NCBI GenBank assembly: GCA_019633425.1
Contig: WSUB01000256.1
Location: forward strand, 1 to 43,786
Direction: 5' to 3'
From: Tulasnella sp. 424
Taxonomy: Eukaryota > Basidiomycota > Agaricomycetes > Cantharellales > Tulasnellaceae
DNA length: 43,786 nt
Under the pieces are notes generated by a model. That model searched no databases. It saw nothing but the letters and a program-made list of their open reading frames with translations, and had not been told where the DNA came from. The number at the start of each line of letters is the position of its first letter. Positions within the stretch are counted from its first letter, which is position 1. Shown piece by piece: positions 1-10,410 of this stretch. The position numbers and the translations under genes are program-made.

Positions 1-1848
1 TCAAGCGACCCAACTCATGCAGATGTACCTCGGCGATGAGTTAGACATCAACACCACCGATCTAGCGAGCGTACTCGGTCGGAGTCCTTTTGTGTTGTCT
101 CGACGAAGAGAGACTTGTCGAGGAAGGAAGAGACAGTGCCATTCCACCCGATGACGAAGAAGGAGCCTATGCCGTCGGGAGCTCCATTGAAGATGCCGGA
201 TCATGTACACCAGCATCCAACGACCCGCCATCGTCCCCAATTTGGCCTCCGACAAAAATAAGTTCTTCTTCTTCGAAAGTTCGACCTCCGACGAGGGTTA
301 GTTAAGCGGGAATGACAACAACGGGAGCGATCCTCGAAGTCCCTGTCGAGGCCGGTGACGACTCGGAGCCCCGAACAGAGGAAATGGCTGTTCATGATGT
401 TGATTAGCGGGTGCATGCGTCGTTGGAAAGGGAAGATGCCTATAAGCCTGCGCATTCCAATCGTCGAAGACCCAGGTCGGACTTGGCTCGGAAGGGGGAA
501 ACGCTCAAATCAACCGCACAATCAGTCGTCCAGCTCCATCTACCTAGGGGACCCGCAAGTCTCAAGCTTCACTTGCTCTCACTACTACGGCTTAATTCTG
601 CGGTTTGCTCCAGGCGGACGAGCGAATGCTCGCGACAAGTCTCAGTCCGTAGTGGAAACTCCGCAATCCGTCGTTCGTCCTCCTAACGATCCCAACCAAA
701 TTCTTCTGTCGCCGCCATTTATACACCAGGATACTCATATCTCAATCTCAAGCGCCAAAGGCTTCTAGTGGAGGTGCAATTCTGTCCGAAAGCGAGTAGG
801 CGCGCGGATACAGCGTGTCTACGAGCCCGCAACCCCCAAAAGGAGGACATCCAGAATTGGAGTACCAGTACAAGCAATCCGGGCCTCTATCTCCTGGAAC
901 CGCTCCAGGCGCTGTGATCTACAGCACGGATTCTTCGGGGAAACCACCCCCAGGGTCGCCGAGCTCGCAGAGCCTTAGGACGGCAGAAGGTTGTTGTGTT
1001 CCGACGCTTTCAGGGAGACCGCATCCAGCGGATCGTCGGGGAATGCTCACGCGGCGTGGACGGCAATGAAAACTAACCCGACTGGTCCGACGAGTTCTCA
1101 GCACACCCACTCGCGGTATGATCGTCATGCTCAGGAACGTCTTCAGGATCCCCCGCTTCGACTGCCGCTCGACAAAGACGAGCGAATCAAGGAACCGTCG
1201 GCGTCAAGACGTTTACTCCAGTCCGGGCTTGGTCGAAGAAATCTGCCCAAGACGTTACTCCAGAAAGCACAAGGATGAATCCTGGTCAATATCGAACCGG
1301 GTCGGAAGACGACCATTGATGCAGCTATGACTTGAATGGAGGCCGCTGTTGTCATTGCGAGGGAACGGAATCGCTCGACGTCGAGCAGTCCTACGTTGAA
1401 CAACGCCGGGGTTGTTTACTCGCCTGTGGAGACGTTCTCTCATCGTGGGCACTCTCGAGACAACACGCTCGATACGATTAATCCACCTATGGATTAGGAG
1501 ACTGGGACGGAGGAACGTGGCGATATCGTCTTTACTGGGGAGTCAGGCAGTTTGAAGAAGGAGCAATGTTCCGGATCGAGTGACGACAGTCAGAAGAAGA
1601 AGCGGCTCCTGGGCCTCTCAAGGAGGATATCATCCAAGTCGAAGGGCGGGTATAAGAACAAGGCGTCTAAGTCGACCGGACGAACGGGGATGTTCACCGA
1701 GGAACCTATTGGAGAGCGCGGAGAGTTTCACGTCTCGTCGCTCGATTCGGACGATCCGTTGGACGAGAGGGATGATTCCGTGGGTGCTGTTGATCGTGTA
1801 AGGGATCTCAAGACTCCCACTTCCATGCCCGAGTTGACGATTGGGTGA
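1..1848 (+). pseudogene. Family A copy 1 (A1), Pro/Ser/Lys-rich protein, decayed and cut by window edge
   Basis: I do not recognise a function. The copy is open in pieces in different frames. The N-terminal piece (1-120) carries DLASVLGRSPFVLSRR. It is followed by an acidic Ser/Pro-rich stretch (about 110-300), a Pro-rich linker (about 640-760) and a Ser/Lys-rich tail (1552-1848) ending KLTIG or a close variant. The tail holds the motifs SGSSDDSQKKK and FTEEPIGERGEF seen in all family A tails. A TAG at 797-799 interrupts the linker at a position also broken in A3. Another stop lies near 303. The 5' end lies outside the window. The closest copy is A3, at an offset of about 13.95 kb. The lysine-rich tail would suit nucleic-acid or membrane contact, but that is only compositional. 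Confidence 0.7.
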
Positions 1849-2700
1849 AGAAAGTGGCCACATTGGGTCGCTATTCCTCACCTTCTCGGACGCTCTTCTC
1901 TCCTTGATGATCTGTCACTTGTGTTCACTCCCCTCTCTCGGAATGGGTACTTTTTCCCTATATCTTTAGTCTATCCTGGACTTCTTTTACTTCCATCGTC
2001 ATCCGATTTTCATCCCCCTACCGTTTTTGGTCCATATTCAGCGGATTCTCGTATATGCATTGCATTGGCGGAGTGACTTTTCTAGATCTTCTCTCTGAGC
2101 ACATCTTCCTCTGCCGCTTTACATGTACCCCATGGTGTGTGTTTCGACTTATCTTTTTTTTTCCTTAGAGGAATTTACTCCTGGACTATTTCTCTTCTCG
2201 ATGGGTATGGATCACCAGGGAAGTGGATGGGATTGAGATATGCATGAGGATGAGGTTGCAAGTCCTGGAAACGAACTCATCAGGCCCTGTAGCCGCTTTG
2301 TAGGGTTCCCACTTAAACCGGATGACGCTCAAGAACAGTTTCGCGTCGAAAGACACCGAATGAACAGAACCCGGCGATGTGTATTTCCCTGAGGCAGCCT
2401 TTCGTACGACTGACCAATTTGACTTTGGTTGAAAGTGATGTTTCGTAAATAGATACGCTTTGTCATTTAGAAGCGTCGTTTACAAAATACCGGTGTGTCA
2501 AAGGTGTTGGTCATGTATATGTATTATGGGGCGGTTGAGCAACCATATACATAGGCGCGGGGAAGGGTCGGTGTTTGATCAGAACGTCACGGTTGTTCAG
2601 GAAAGCAAGCTCGAGTAGACTTTGCAAGAGATAATCTCAACCTGCCATAATTACTCCTTGCGTGGTTCGGCAACTTAACTCGTCTTACCTTGCACTGGCA
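1849..2700. other. Intergenic: 3' flank of A1
   Basis: No gene is seen. The first 300 bases are T-rich 3' flank that recurs after A3 (15801-16080). Further on are blocks shared with 16090-16560, such as the GAGATATGCATGA / CCTGGAAACGAACTC region. There is no convincing open frame with coding character. Confidence 0.6.
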
Positions 2701-2957
2701 ACTGTTTTGTTTACGCGAGATGTTGACTCACTCGGTCGAACCTTATCGTTGTCTGAGAACAGAACATCGCAAGGTCTAGACATTCTCTAGAGGCCGAATA
2801 CCCTCATGACCCGTCAACCTGATAAGGACGATAGACGGTACGTCTTTTTATACCCCCTTGCCCCCTCATCCCCTTCTAACTCTCGACTCGCGATCCCCCC
2901 TCTAAGGAGCTCCTCCCTGCCCGAAGTCTGAATCAACACCATCCCGCCGGTCGTTTT
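2700..2957 (+). promoter_or_regulatory. Promoter and 5' leader of kinase-TPR gene B1
   Basis: A TATA-like TTTTTATACC lies at about 2845-2854, roughly 105 bases before the ATG. ACGTC lies directly upstream of it. A diverged copy of the inverted repeat CGTCATC-CC-GATGACG lies about 30 bases upstream of the TATA box. The same layout recurs before B3, B4 and the exon-1 fragment at 22966, so it is very probably the family promoter. Confidence 0.6.
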
Positions 2958-5445
2958 ATGCAAGGAAACGCAAGCCACGAGGCCAACCCTCAGGCGTCCG
3001 GGTCCGGTCAAGATCCCCATCGTGAGTCCCAACTTAGCGACAAGCTGGTGCGTTTTGTCTGGGTAAGGGTAGTTGTAGCGAACCGTTGACACGGTCTTGT
3101 GCTTGTAGCAAGCCAGGGTCGAGGGCCTCGCCCAATGGCGACTTGATCCCTCCTTGATCGAATTCCCTGGAGGCGCCCAGGAGTTTCGCGGAGGATTCGC
3201 CACGGTTTCACGAGCCCTTTTAGCTCCGACTCTCAATCGTCAAACTTCTAAGGTGAGGGTTGTGTGCCAATAAGCTCTTCATTGTCAGCACGGCAAATGG
3301 TTGACCGAGTTGTCTGCCTCAACAGGTTGTGGCGGTCAAGAAACTGAAGGTAGAAAATGATGCGGATGTCGAACGTGTACTGGGCGTAAGGATTTTTCCT
3401 CCGATGGCGAGTTTGGTCGAAATACTAACTTCTCTTAGTTGGCACTCAGGGAATCGGAGTTCGTGGCCGAGCTTTCACACCCCAGGATTGTTGGATTCGA
3501 AGGATTTGTTGAAGATGCGTCCAAACATATGATATGGCTGGTTTTCCCATGGGAGGAAAATGGGAATTTGGGGGACTTTCTCGCATCCGGAGAATGGGAA
3601 ATTCCTGAGCGGATCTCGCTGGTACGATCAGCGCCGTTTCATTTCTCCGTCTTCTGAGGGGTCGTGCTCCAGATTTACGACGTAGCACAAGGGGTTGAAT
3701 ATCTCCATAGTCGGACCCCACCCGTATATCACGGCGACCTTAAATCGGTAGGCGTGCATCGTCGAAAATTCGCTTAGTGGTTTGGCTAATTCGAACTGTC
3801 TGCAGCTCAACATCTTGGTAAATCCTGAGTTCCGAGCTGTAATTACGGATTTCGGCTCTGCGCGCCGTCTAGGAAGCAAGGACTTCGACAAAGATGCAAA
3901 GAAACGTGAACCGCAGCCGAGACTGGAGCAAGCCATGGGGGAGGAGAGTATGACGCTTCAAGCAGTGTACTCTGTCGCCACCAACACGATAACCCTCACC
4001 GGCGACAAATACACCCTTCGCTGGGCTGCGCCTGAGCTGCTGAGGGATGAGCTACCGAGTCTTGCATGCGATATCTGGGCGTTGGGCTGGATCGCTTATG
4101 AGGTACGACATACCACGGGGATCGTGCTCCGTCGATGCTCATAGACTCCCGCTGAGATAGGTGATGACCAACACCATTCCATTTCACGATGTCAAAAGGG
4201 ATGTCGCCGTAGTCAATCGTGTCATTCAAGGAAACCTTCCGTCCATCACCGACCATGCGCGCATGTCGTTGATCCAAGCGCTTTGTTCGCTCATGGCTCA
4301 GTGTTGGAGCATTATCCCTGAAAAACGACCGATGGCAGCCGACTGTGTCAAATTGATCTCTTGGATGGTGAGTGAGTGATGCTGGTGATGGAGCGATATC
4401 GTCTCTATTTCTGCGTGGTTGACCTGCGATGCACTCGATACAGCCGAGGATCGTCCCAGCGCCTACCCAAGCAGGAGACCCAGAGGCTTCTCAGACTCGC
4501 GATGCTGGACTTCTCCTTCAACTTGGAGAAATGTACAGACTGCAAGGCGACTATGTCAACGCATCGGACTGCTTCACCCAAGCATTGGATATTTGCGCAA
4601 CCACTGAGGACTCCCGCGGAAAGGCTGACGCTCTACTGGGTCTTGCTGATGTGCATCGGTTTCAATCTCAGTACAGCAAGGCGGCAGGTTTCTACTCCGA
4701 AGCCCTACAACTTTATACCGACATCGGCGATCACGGTCGGAGAGCCTATATTTTATGGGCCGTCGGTGAGGTGCACCGGCACCTAGGCGGGAACACCGAA
4801 GCCTCCACATCCTACTCCAAAGCCTTGCAGATTTATACCAACATCAAGCACCCCGGGAGAAGCAACGCTCTTCTGGGTCTCGCTCATATACATCAGTCAC
4901 AAGGGAATTACAGCGAGCCTATCAAACTGTACTCTGAAAGCCTTCAAATACGTACCGAGGTGGGATTTAGCCAAGGGAGAGCCGACGTTTTGCGGTGTCT
5001 TGGTGACGTTCATCAATCTCTAGGGGAGTACAGCGAGGCTATCAAGTTCTACTCCGAATCCTTCCAGATATACACAGAAATTGGCCGCAAACATGAAAGA
5101 ACCCAAGTTCTGTGCCGCCTCGCTTCGGTCCACCTATCTCGAAAGGAGTACGACGATGCCGCTACGCTGTACTCTGAAGCCCTGCAGATTTCTACCAACA
5201 TCGACAATAAAGCCTGGAGAGCCCATGCTCTGGTCGGCCTTGCTAAAACGCACAACAGGCAAGGCCACCGTAGCGAAGCAATATCCTGCTACACGGAGGC
5301 CTCTGAAGCCTATCGAGAACTTGGACGCTCCAAGAGCGCAGCGGACGCTTTGAAGAAGGCCGCTGATCTCCGCAACGAGACGCCGCATGATGGGTTAACG
5401 AATATATTCGAGATTAGACTAGACTCTTTGTTTTCGTTGGAGTAA
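2958..5445 (+). CDS. Protein kinase-TPR fusion, copy B1 (8 exons)
   Basis: Spliced exons are 2958-3047, 3109-3252, 3326-3385, 3439-3621, 3673-3747, 3806-4102, 4161-4367 and 4444-5445, giving 685 codons. All introns are 51-76 nt, GT-AG and phase-consistent. Residues 45-352 form a kinase domain. It shows a degenerate glycine loop GGFATV, the beta-3 lysine in VAVKK (about K83), hinge FPWEENGNL, catalytic loop HGDLKS-LN (D181; Gly replaces the usual Arg of HRD), DFG (199-201), WAAPE (about 257-261) and the C-lobe DIWALG. From about residue 353 come seven 40-residue TPR repeats of the form ALxGLAxVHxxxGEYxEAxxxYSEALQI. No signal peptide or membrane segment is seen, so the product is probably cytoplasmic. 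A short deletion near 5378 replaces the usual KEAA end with a longer tail ending FSLE. The kinase call is strong; the role (signalling or recognition) is inferred. Confidence 0.88.
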
Positions 5446-6365
5446 AATGCTGCTGGTGTCCAAATTTCCATGTACTATGTTGCATAGCCCAAGCGCCTGC
5501 ATTCCGTTTTCGGTGACCCGTTGGCACCCCCTGCCGGCTAGGAGAATCAACGGTCTCTCGTATACCATAGTCCTCTTACCTCAGGTGTTCTAATTATTGC
5601 TGTACTTTCTAGAACACGACCACCCCAACCTCTTTGAGTGAGAGCCCGCGAGGAACACCGAGCTAGAAGGTTCAAACACTTGGCTTAGCTTACTAGGGGA
5701 CCTTTTAATCGTCTCGAGTCAACAGGTAGATCCATCCGGAAAAGCTATTGCTCAAGCTTCGCCCGACAAGCTGGAATATTTAAAAGGATGTTCTATATAG
5801 AACTATCATGTCCCGTCGTTGTGTGGAAAGTGCCGTTCTTGTAGTCGTACTCAGCCGAAGGCGCGGGAAAGAGTCGAAGTTCGGTTTGGCTTTGGACGAG
5901 CGTGCCTGACGGTGCAGTTCCCCCGTTGGACCAGTCGTTGTCCTCCATTATCGTCTCGCCACCTTCTCTCGCCTTGATCATCCGCTGTACCTAAAGCCAC
6001 GCAAATGCTTCACAAACAAGCCCAAGGTTTCTTTCACAAGTCGCTTCTTGAAAATGTCACTTGCTTTCTCTTTGCTTCTCAATTTACTTGCATTCGACTT
6101 GAGTACGAATTTCAGTGCGGACCGTCTTCATTCAGGCCACTGGACCTCCTCCAAGCACAACACGACTGTCATTCCCATGGCCATCCAGGACGAATTCCCA
6201 GATATTCCTAATCGTCGTCAAATGGATCAAACCCAAACGCGTGCACTCACATCCCTCTCTCTTTCTCTTCACCCTCCCCCAATCCCGCTATATACACCCT
6301 CCCCCTCCCCTCAACCGTTTACGTCCCCCCGCTACGATTTACGACCAACACCTCTCTCTAGGCAA
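5446..6365. promoter_or_regulatory. Intergenic: B1 3' flank and family A upstream region
   Basis: No gene is seen. Positions 5446-5720 match the 3' flanks of the other B copies. A block at 6101-6124 (GAGTACGAATTTCAGTGCGG and onward) recurs before A3 (13714-13738) and A4 (20151-20176), suggesting a family A promoter element. Around 6190-6210 is a relic reading FPDIPNRRQ, shared with A3 and A4. A strongly C/T-rich tract with GCTATATACACC at about 6286-6297 fits a fungal promoter. Confidence 0.5.
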
Positions 6366-9309
6366 CAATTTCGACGTTGCTGACCAGCCCGTCAGCGTTC
6401 GCACCACGTAAAGAATTCTAGAAGAATCACAACACTCGACATCAATTCGCGCTCTTGACCTTCAACGGCGCCAAAATTCTTCGTTTATCAAATTTCCCCC
6501 CAAATGTAATCGCAACCCTTCGAACCTTGTTCCAACAGCATCTCGTCTATAAGGTGTACCGAGAGGACCCGGAGATGGGTGTAAGCGAGTTCATTATGGC
6601 GGATCGGTCGTGGAACAGCAAGAGCATCAAGTACGGAATCCGGTACACACATTAGCGTTCAGACAGACTCAATACTAACTCGGCTTCCTTGTAGGGCTGA
6701 GCGCTTAGTGACGCTAATCTTCAGCGCCATTCTCTCGCATCGCTTCAAATTTGTGACTACGCTGGCGCACGGTCGACTTGCACAGGACACCCGATCGCTC
6801 GTGTTCTCCAAGATCATGCCCGCCTTACTAGACCTGCCATCAAGCTCTCGAGCAGGCTCGCCTGCCGTCCCAGCATCACCATCGCCAATGTCGAGTCCGT
6901 CTCTCCAACAAGAAGGGTCTCGGCTCGAACAGGGGACGGGCTTCGCGCTCAGTCTTATCCAGAAGTCCCTTCGAGTCATCTGCGCCCCCAAGAGCTGTAC
7001 GCCTGCTATCCTAGCCAGTTTGCGGTCAGCGTGGCCTAGAGGTGTGGTTGCCGGAGGACGTCCAGAGGAGGACGTGTACGAGCTTCAGTTGAAAGGGTAC
7101 TCCCGTACGTCAAACAACAAAAAAGACTCTCCGTGCCTGCTTTCAACTTAAACTCCTTTTATCCACTAGTCTTTTCAACTTCTACGTTCGATCGCGATGC
7201 GCTCGTTCACATTTTCGGACTTCTCCGCGCACTCGACACGCACGCCTCAACCTAACTCAAGGCATCGCGAAATCACTTACCAAGGATCTATGGATCTTCG
7301 ACTGCCCTGCGAACCCTCCATCGCCACCTCATTCTCTACACGCGCCTTCCATCAGGGGCGGGCATTCGCCTCATTCCTCTCTTCTGGGGATGCCCGGCTT
7401 GAAAGGGAAAGAACCGGAAGGCGTTATGAGCGTGGCGACCGCCACAACGGCCGGCATGGCTGGATTGGGAGCTGCTGCCAGTAACGGGTTTTGCGCCACG
7501 CCTGAGGGACAGGCGCACATCCGCGCTGCTACGGCGCCGTCGCCCTGATCAAAGAAAGGCGCATTTCGACGGATAGCGAGGCCGAGGCGGTTTTTTGCCA
7601 TACGAGAGCTTCTTCGTCCCCTCTTCCCGGCACACTTGAGCGCAGGCCCTCGCTTCTAAAGAAGCACCCTCCTGCCGCGTTCGTCACTGGAAAAAAGTCG
7701 AAGCGGAAGGACTCAACGGGCTCCATGGGGTCGATTCGCGACAAGTCCCGACCCGTCGTGGAACCTCAGGCGGTCGTTCCTCGGCCTGAAGATCTCAACC
7801 CAATTCCTCCTCCCCCACCTTTCACACCAGGGTACTCGTATCAATCTCAAGCGCCAACGACTTTTAGTGCAGTTGAAGGGCCGTTGTCCGAAAGCGAGTA
7901 CGCGTATGGATATAGCGGGGTATACGACGCGCAAACGCCGAAAAGAGGTCATCCAGATTCGGAGTACATGTACAAGCAATACGTACCCCCACCTCCACCT
8001 CCAGCTGGAGCTGCTCCAGGTGCGGTAATTTACAGCACGAATCCGACCGGGAAACGACCCCCAGAGTCGCCGAGCCCGCAAAGCCCTGGAACGGAAGAAG
8101 GGTTGTTATCGGCCGATGCGTTCAGGGAGACTTCGTACAGTGGAACGTCGGGGGATCCTCCTCCAACGTGGACGGGAACGTACAGCGGTCCAGCTAGTCC
8201 GACGGATTCTCAGAACACCCACACGCGGCATGACCATCCTCCTCAAGAACGCCAACAAGTCACGCCGAGGACGGCGCACGTTCCGTTACCGCAACAGCCG
8301 GAGATGAGCGTGCAGTATACTGGAAGGGCGGCCCAAGAGCGAGAAGGCGTTTATGGGTATCATCCCTCCTCCTCCACCTTCGACGTACCCACTTCCGTCG
8401 GCTGTACCGGTACCGATTCCGCTTCCTGAGGAGAGACCGGGTGCGCCGAGGATGGAAACTGCCACTTCGGCTGGGACGGTCTTACCGCCCGGTGGATATC
8501 CCAAGACTCCGATGGAGAGTGGCACGTCGGTGAGGATCGTGCCCGTGGACAAGATCGCATCTCCAGCATCTCCAGAATCGACCACCGCTCGACCAAGACA
8601 AGCGAGTCAAGGAACCGTCGGTGCGAAGAAGTCTACTCCGGTCCGGACTTTGTCGAGGAAGTCAGCTCAGGACCCTGCGTCGGACGGTAAAGGGTGGGTC
8701 CTGGTCAACGTCGAACCGAATCGGAAGACGAGCATCGATGCGGCTGTCGCTGCTATGGACTCCGCCGCTGCTGCGAACGCGAGGGCACGGAATCGTTCCA
8801 CGTCGAGCAGCCCTGCGTTGAACAACGCGGGGATGGTCACTGAGGGGACGATGATGGGGTCGCCTGTGGAGTCGTTCTCCCGGCGCGGGCACATTCGAGA
8901 CAGCACGATCGATACGCTCGACTCGCCTGTGGGTCAGCACGCTCGGACGGAAGAATCCGCGGCGATATCGTCTTTGAGGAGGGGTAAAGGGAGTTTGAAG
9001 AAGAAGCAGCGTTCCGGATCGAGCGACGATAGTCAGAAGAAGAAGCGGTTCCTGGGCCTCTTTTCGAGGAGTGGATCGTCCAAGTCGAAAGGCGGGCATA
9101 AGAAGGTGGCTTCTGAGCGCTTTGGGCGGTTTACGGAGGAGCCGATTGGAGAGAGGGGGGAATATGAAGCGTCGTCGCCGGTTTCGGATGATCGGTTGGA
9201 TGAGAGGGACGATAGTGTGCGTGCTGTTGGTGGTGTGAAGGAGTCTACTTGGCGACGTGTTAGGGATCCAAAGAGTCCCACTCCCGTGTCCAAGTTGACG
9301 ATTGGATGA
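6366..9309 (+). pseudogene. Family A copy 2 (A2), decayed
   Basis: This copy keeps the fullest N-terminal domain. Pieces are FALLTFNGAKILRLSNFPP (about 6441-6497), VSEFIMADRSW, an exon joint at 6634 (intron ending TTGTAG before GCTGAGCGC), AERLVTLIFSAILSHRF, LRVICAPKSCTPAILA and KDLWIFDCPA (about 7280-7310). This arrangement resembles an uncharacterised agaricomycete protein family, recalled from pattern only. Next come a Gly/Ala region, a Pro-rich linker (7725-8340) with YGYSGVYDAQ and SEYMYKQY, and a Lys/Ser tail ending KLTIG at 9309. Lesions are a TAG at 6419-6421, a 19-base deletion near 7244 relative to A5, a TGA near 7546 after a base loss, and a frameshift near 8335. The two longest open stretches (7725-8429 and 8353-9309) overlap in different frames across the last lesion. 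Confidence 0.75.
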
Positions 9310-10290
9310 GGAAAGCGGTCATGATGGGTCGCTGTTCCTCGTGTTTTTCAGCAGCGCTTCTCCCCTTGATGATCTACGATCTATGTTTACTAGCGTGGAC
9401 ACTTCGGAATCCTCCGTTTCTCGGAATGGGTGTCTTTTTTTCACTTCACTTTCTCCCGGACTGTTTTACTTCCATCGTCATCCACTTTTCATCCCTTGGT
9501 TCATTATCTCTCTATGGTCACCAGCTTCCTCATATATATATCCCTTGCATCGAGCGGATTTCCTTTTTTTTTTTCCTGGATCTCTTTTCTCTCTCACACG
9601 TTTTTTCCCCCCCTACAGCTTTTTTTGTACTTTATGATGTTGGGTTTTGGACGTCGGCTTCTTTTTTTTTCCCATATACGAATTTAATTTGGAATTATTT
9701 CACTTTGTTCTGGACGGTATAGATGAATCAGGGAGCTTAGAATTGAGATAGTTACAAGTTCTGGAAACGAAATCGTCCTCATGGACATGCCGACCAAATC
9801 TTGGTCTAAGTACGAAGGGCAAGGCAAGGTGAAATGACAAATCCAAATAAAGTATCGAGCAGCCAATGAGACGAATGTCCACACAGTCGGAGTGCGGTCA
9901 GAAAACCTTATCAAGTGTTTGGCAGCGTCCGGCCTTGTGGCCTCGGATCCGATCCATGGTTCCAGGCCGAAGCTAGCGCAATTCAAGGACACATTCGGAA
10001 GCATTATTCATCAAAGAAAGCATGAGACAAGACCAGAGCGAACTAAGATGCAACCTTGATCTGGCCCTAAGCTGATCTGGATAGAGTTAAGCTTGTCTTA
10101 TCTTGCAACGACACAAGCTGTTCGTGCGATCGTGCGATCTGTTGATTGAACTTGATTCGCGCGACAGAACCTTAACCTCGTTGGCTGAACTCGCTGAGAA
10201 TATTCCATCACACAGTCTAGAAACCTTCTGTAGGAGGCCAACTACCCTCGTGAACCTTCATCCCGATGAGGACGATCGAGGGGAAGTCCT
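9310..10290. other. Intergenic: T-rich 3' flank of A2 and B2 upstream
   Basis: Positions 9420-9720 are rich in T runs (up to about ten) and give hydrophobic open frames that are composition artefacts. The block at about 9885-9990 is the uninterrupted version of the site into which the hAT element inserted downstream of A5. It reads GTGGCCTCGGATCCG where the other copy is split, and so serves as an empty-site reference. Confidence 0.6.
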
Positions 10291-10410
10291 TTAATACCCC
10301 CTTGCCACCGTATCCCTTTCGAACTCTCGATTCGTGTCCCCCTCTCCAGGTAGCCCTTCCCCTGATCGTAGTCTCATACCCTTAATCAACGCTACCCTGC
10401 CCATCCTTTG
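10290..10410 (+). promoter_or_regulatory. Promoter of kinase-TPR gene B2 with altered TATA
   Basis: This aligns with the promoters of B1, B3 and B4, but the TATA core reads TTTAATACC instead of TTTATACC (about 10290-10298). The adjacent ACGTC is AAGTC. The promoter may be weaker than its paralogues. Confidence 0.5.

Noticed and set aside
9302..9722. Hydrophobic open frames after A2 that look like membrane proteins
   Set aside because: They are produced by T-rich 3' flank. The matching flank after A5 does not keep the same protein.
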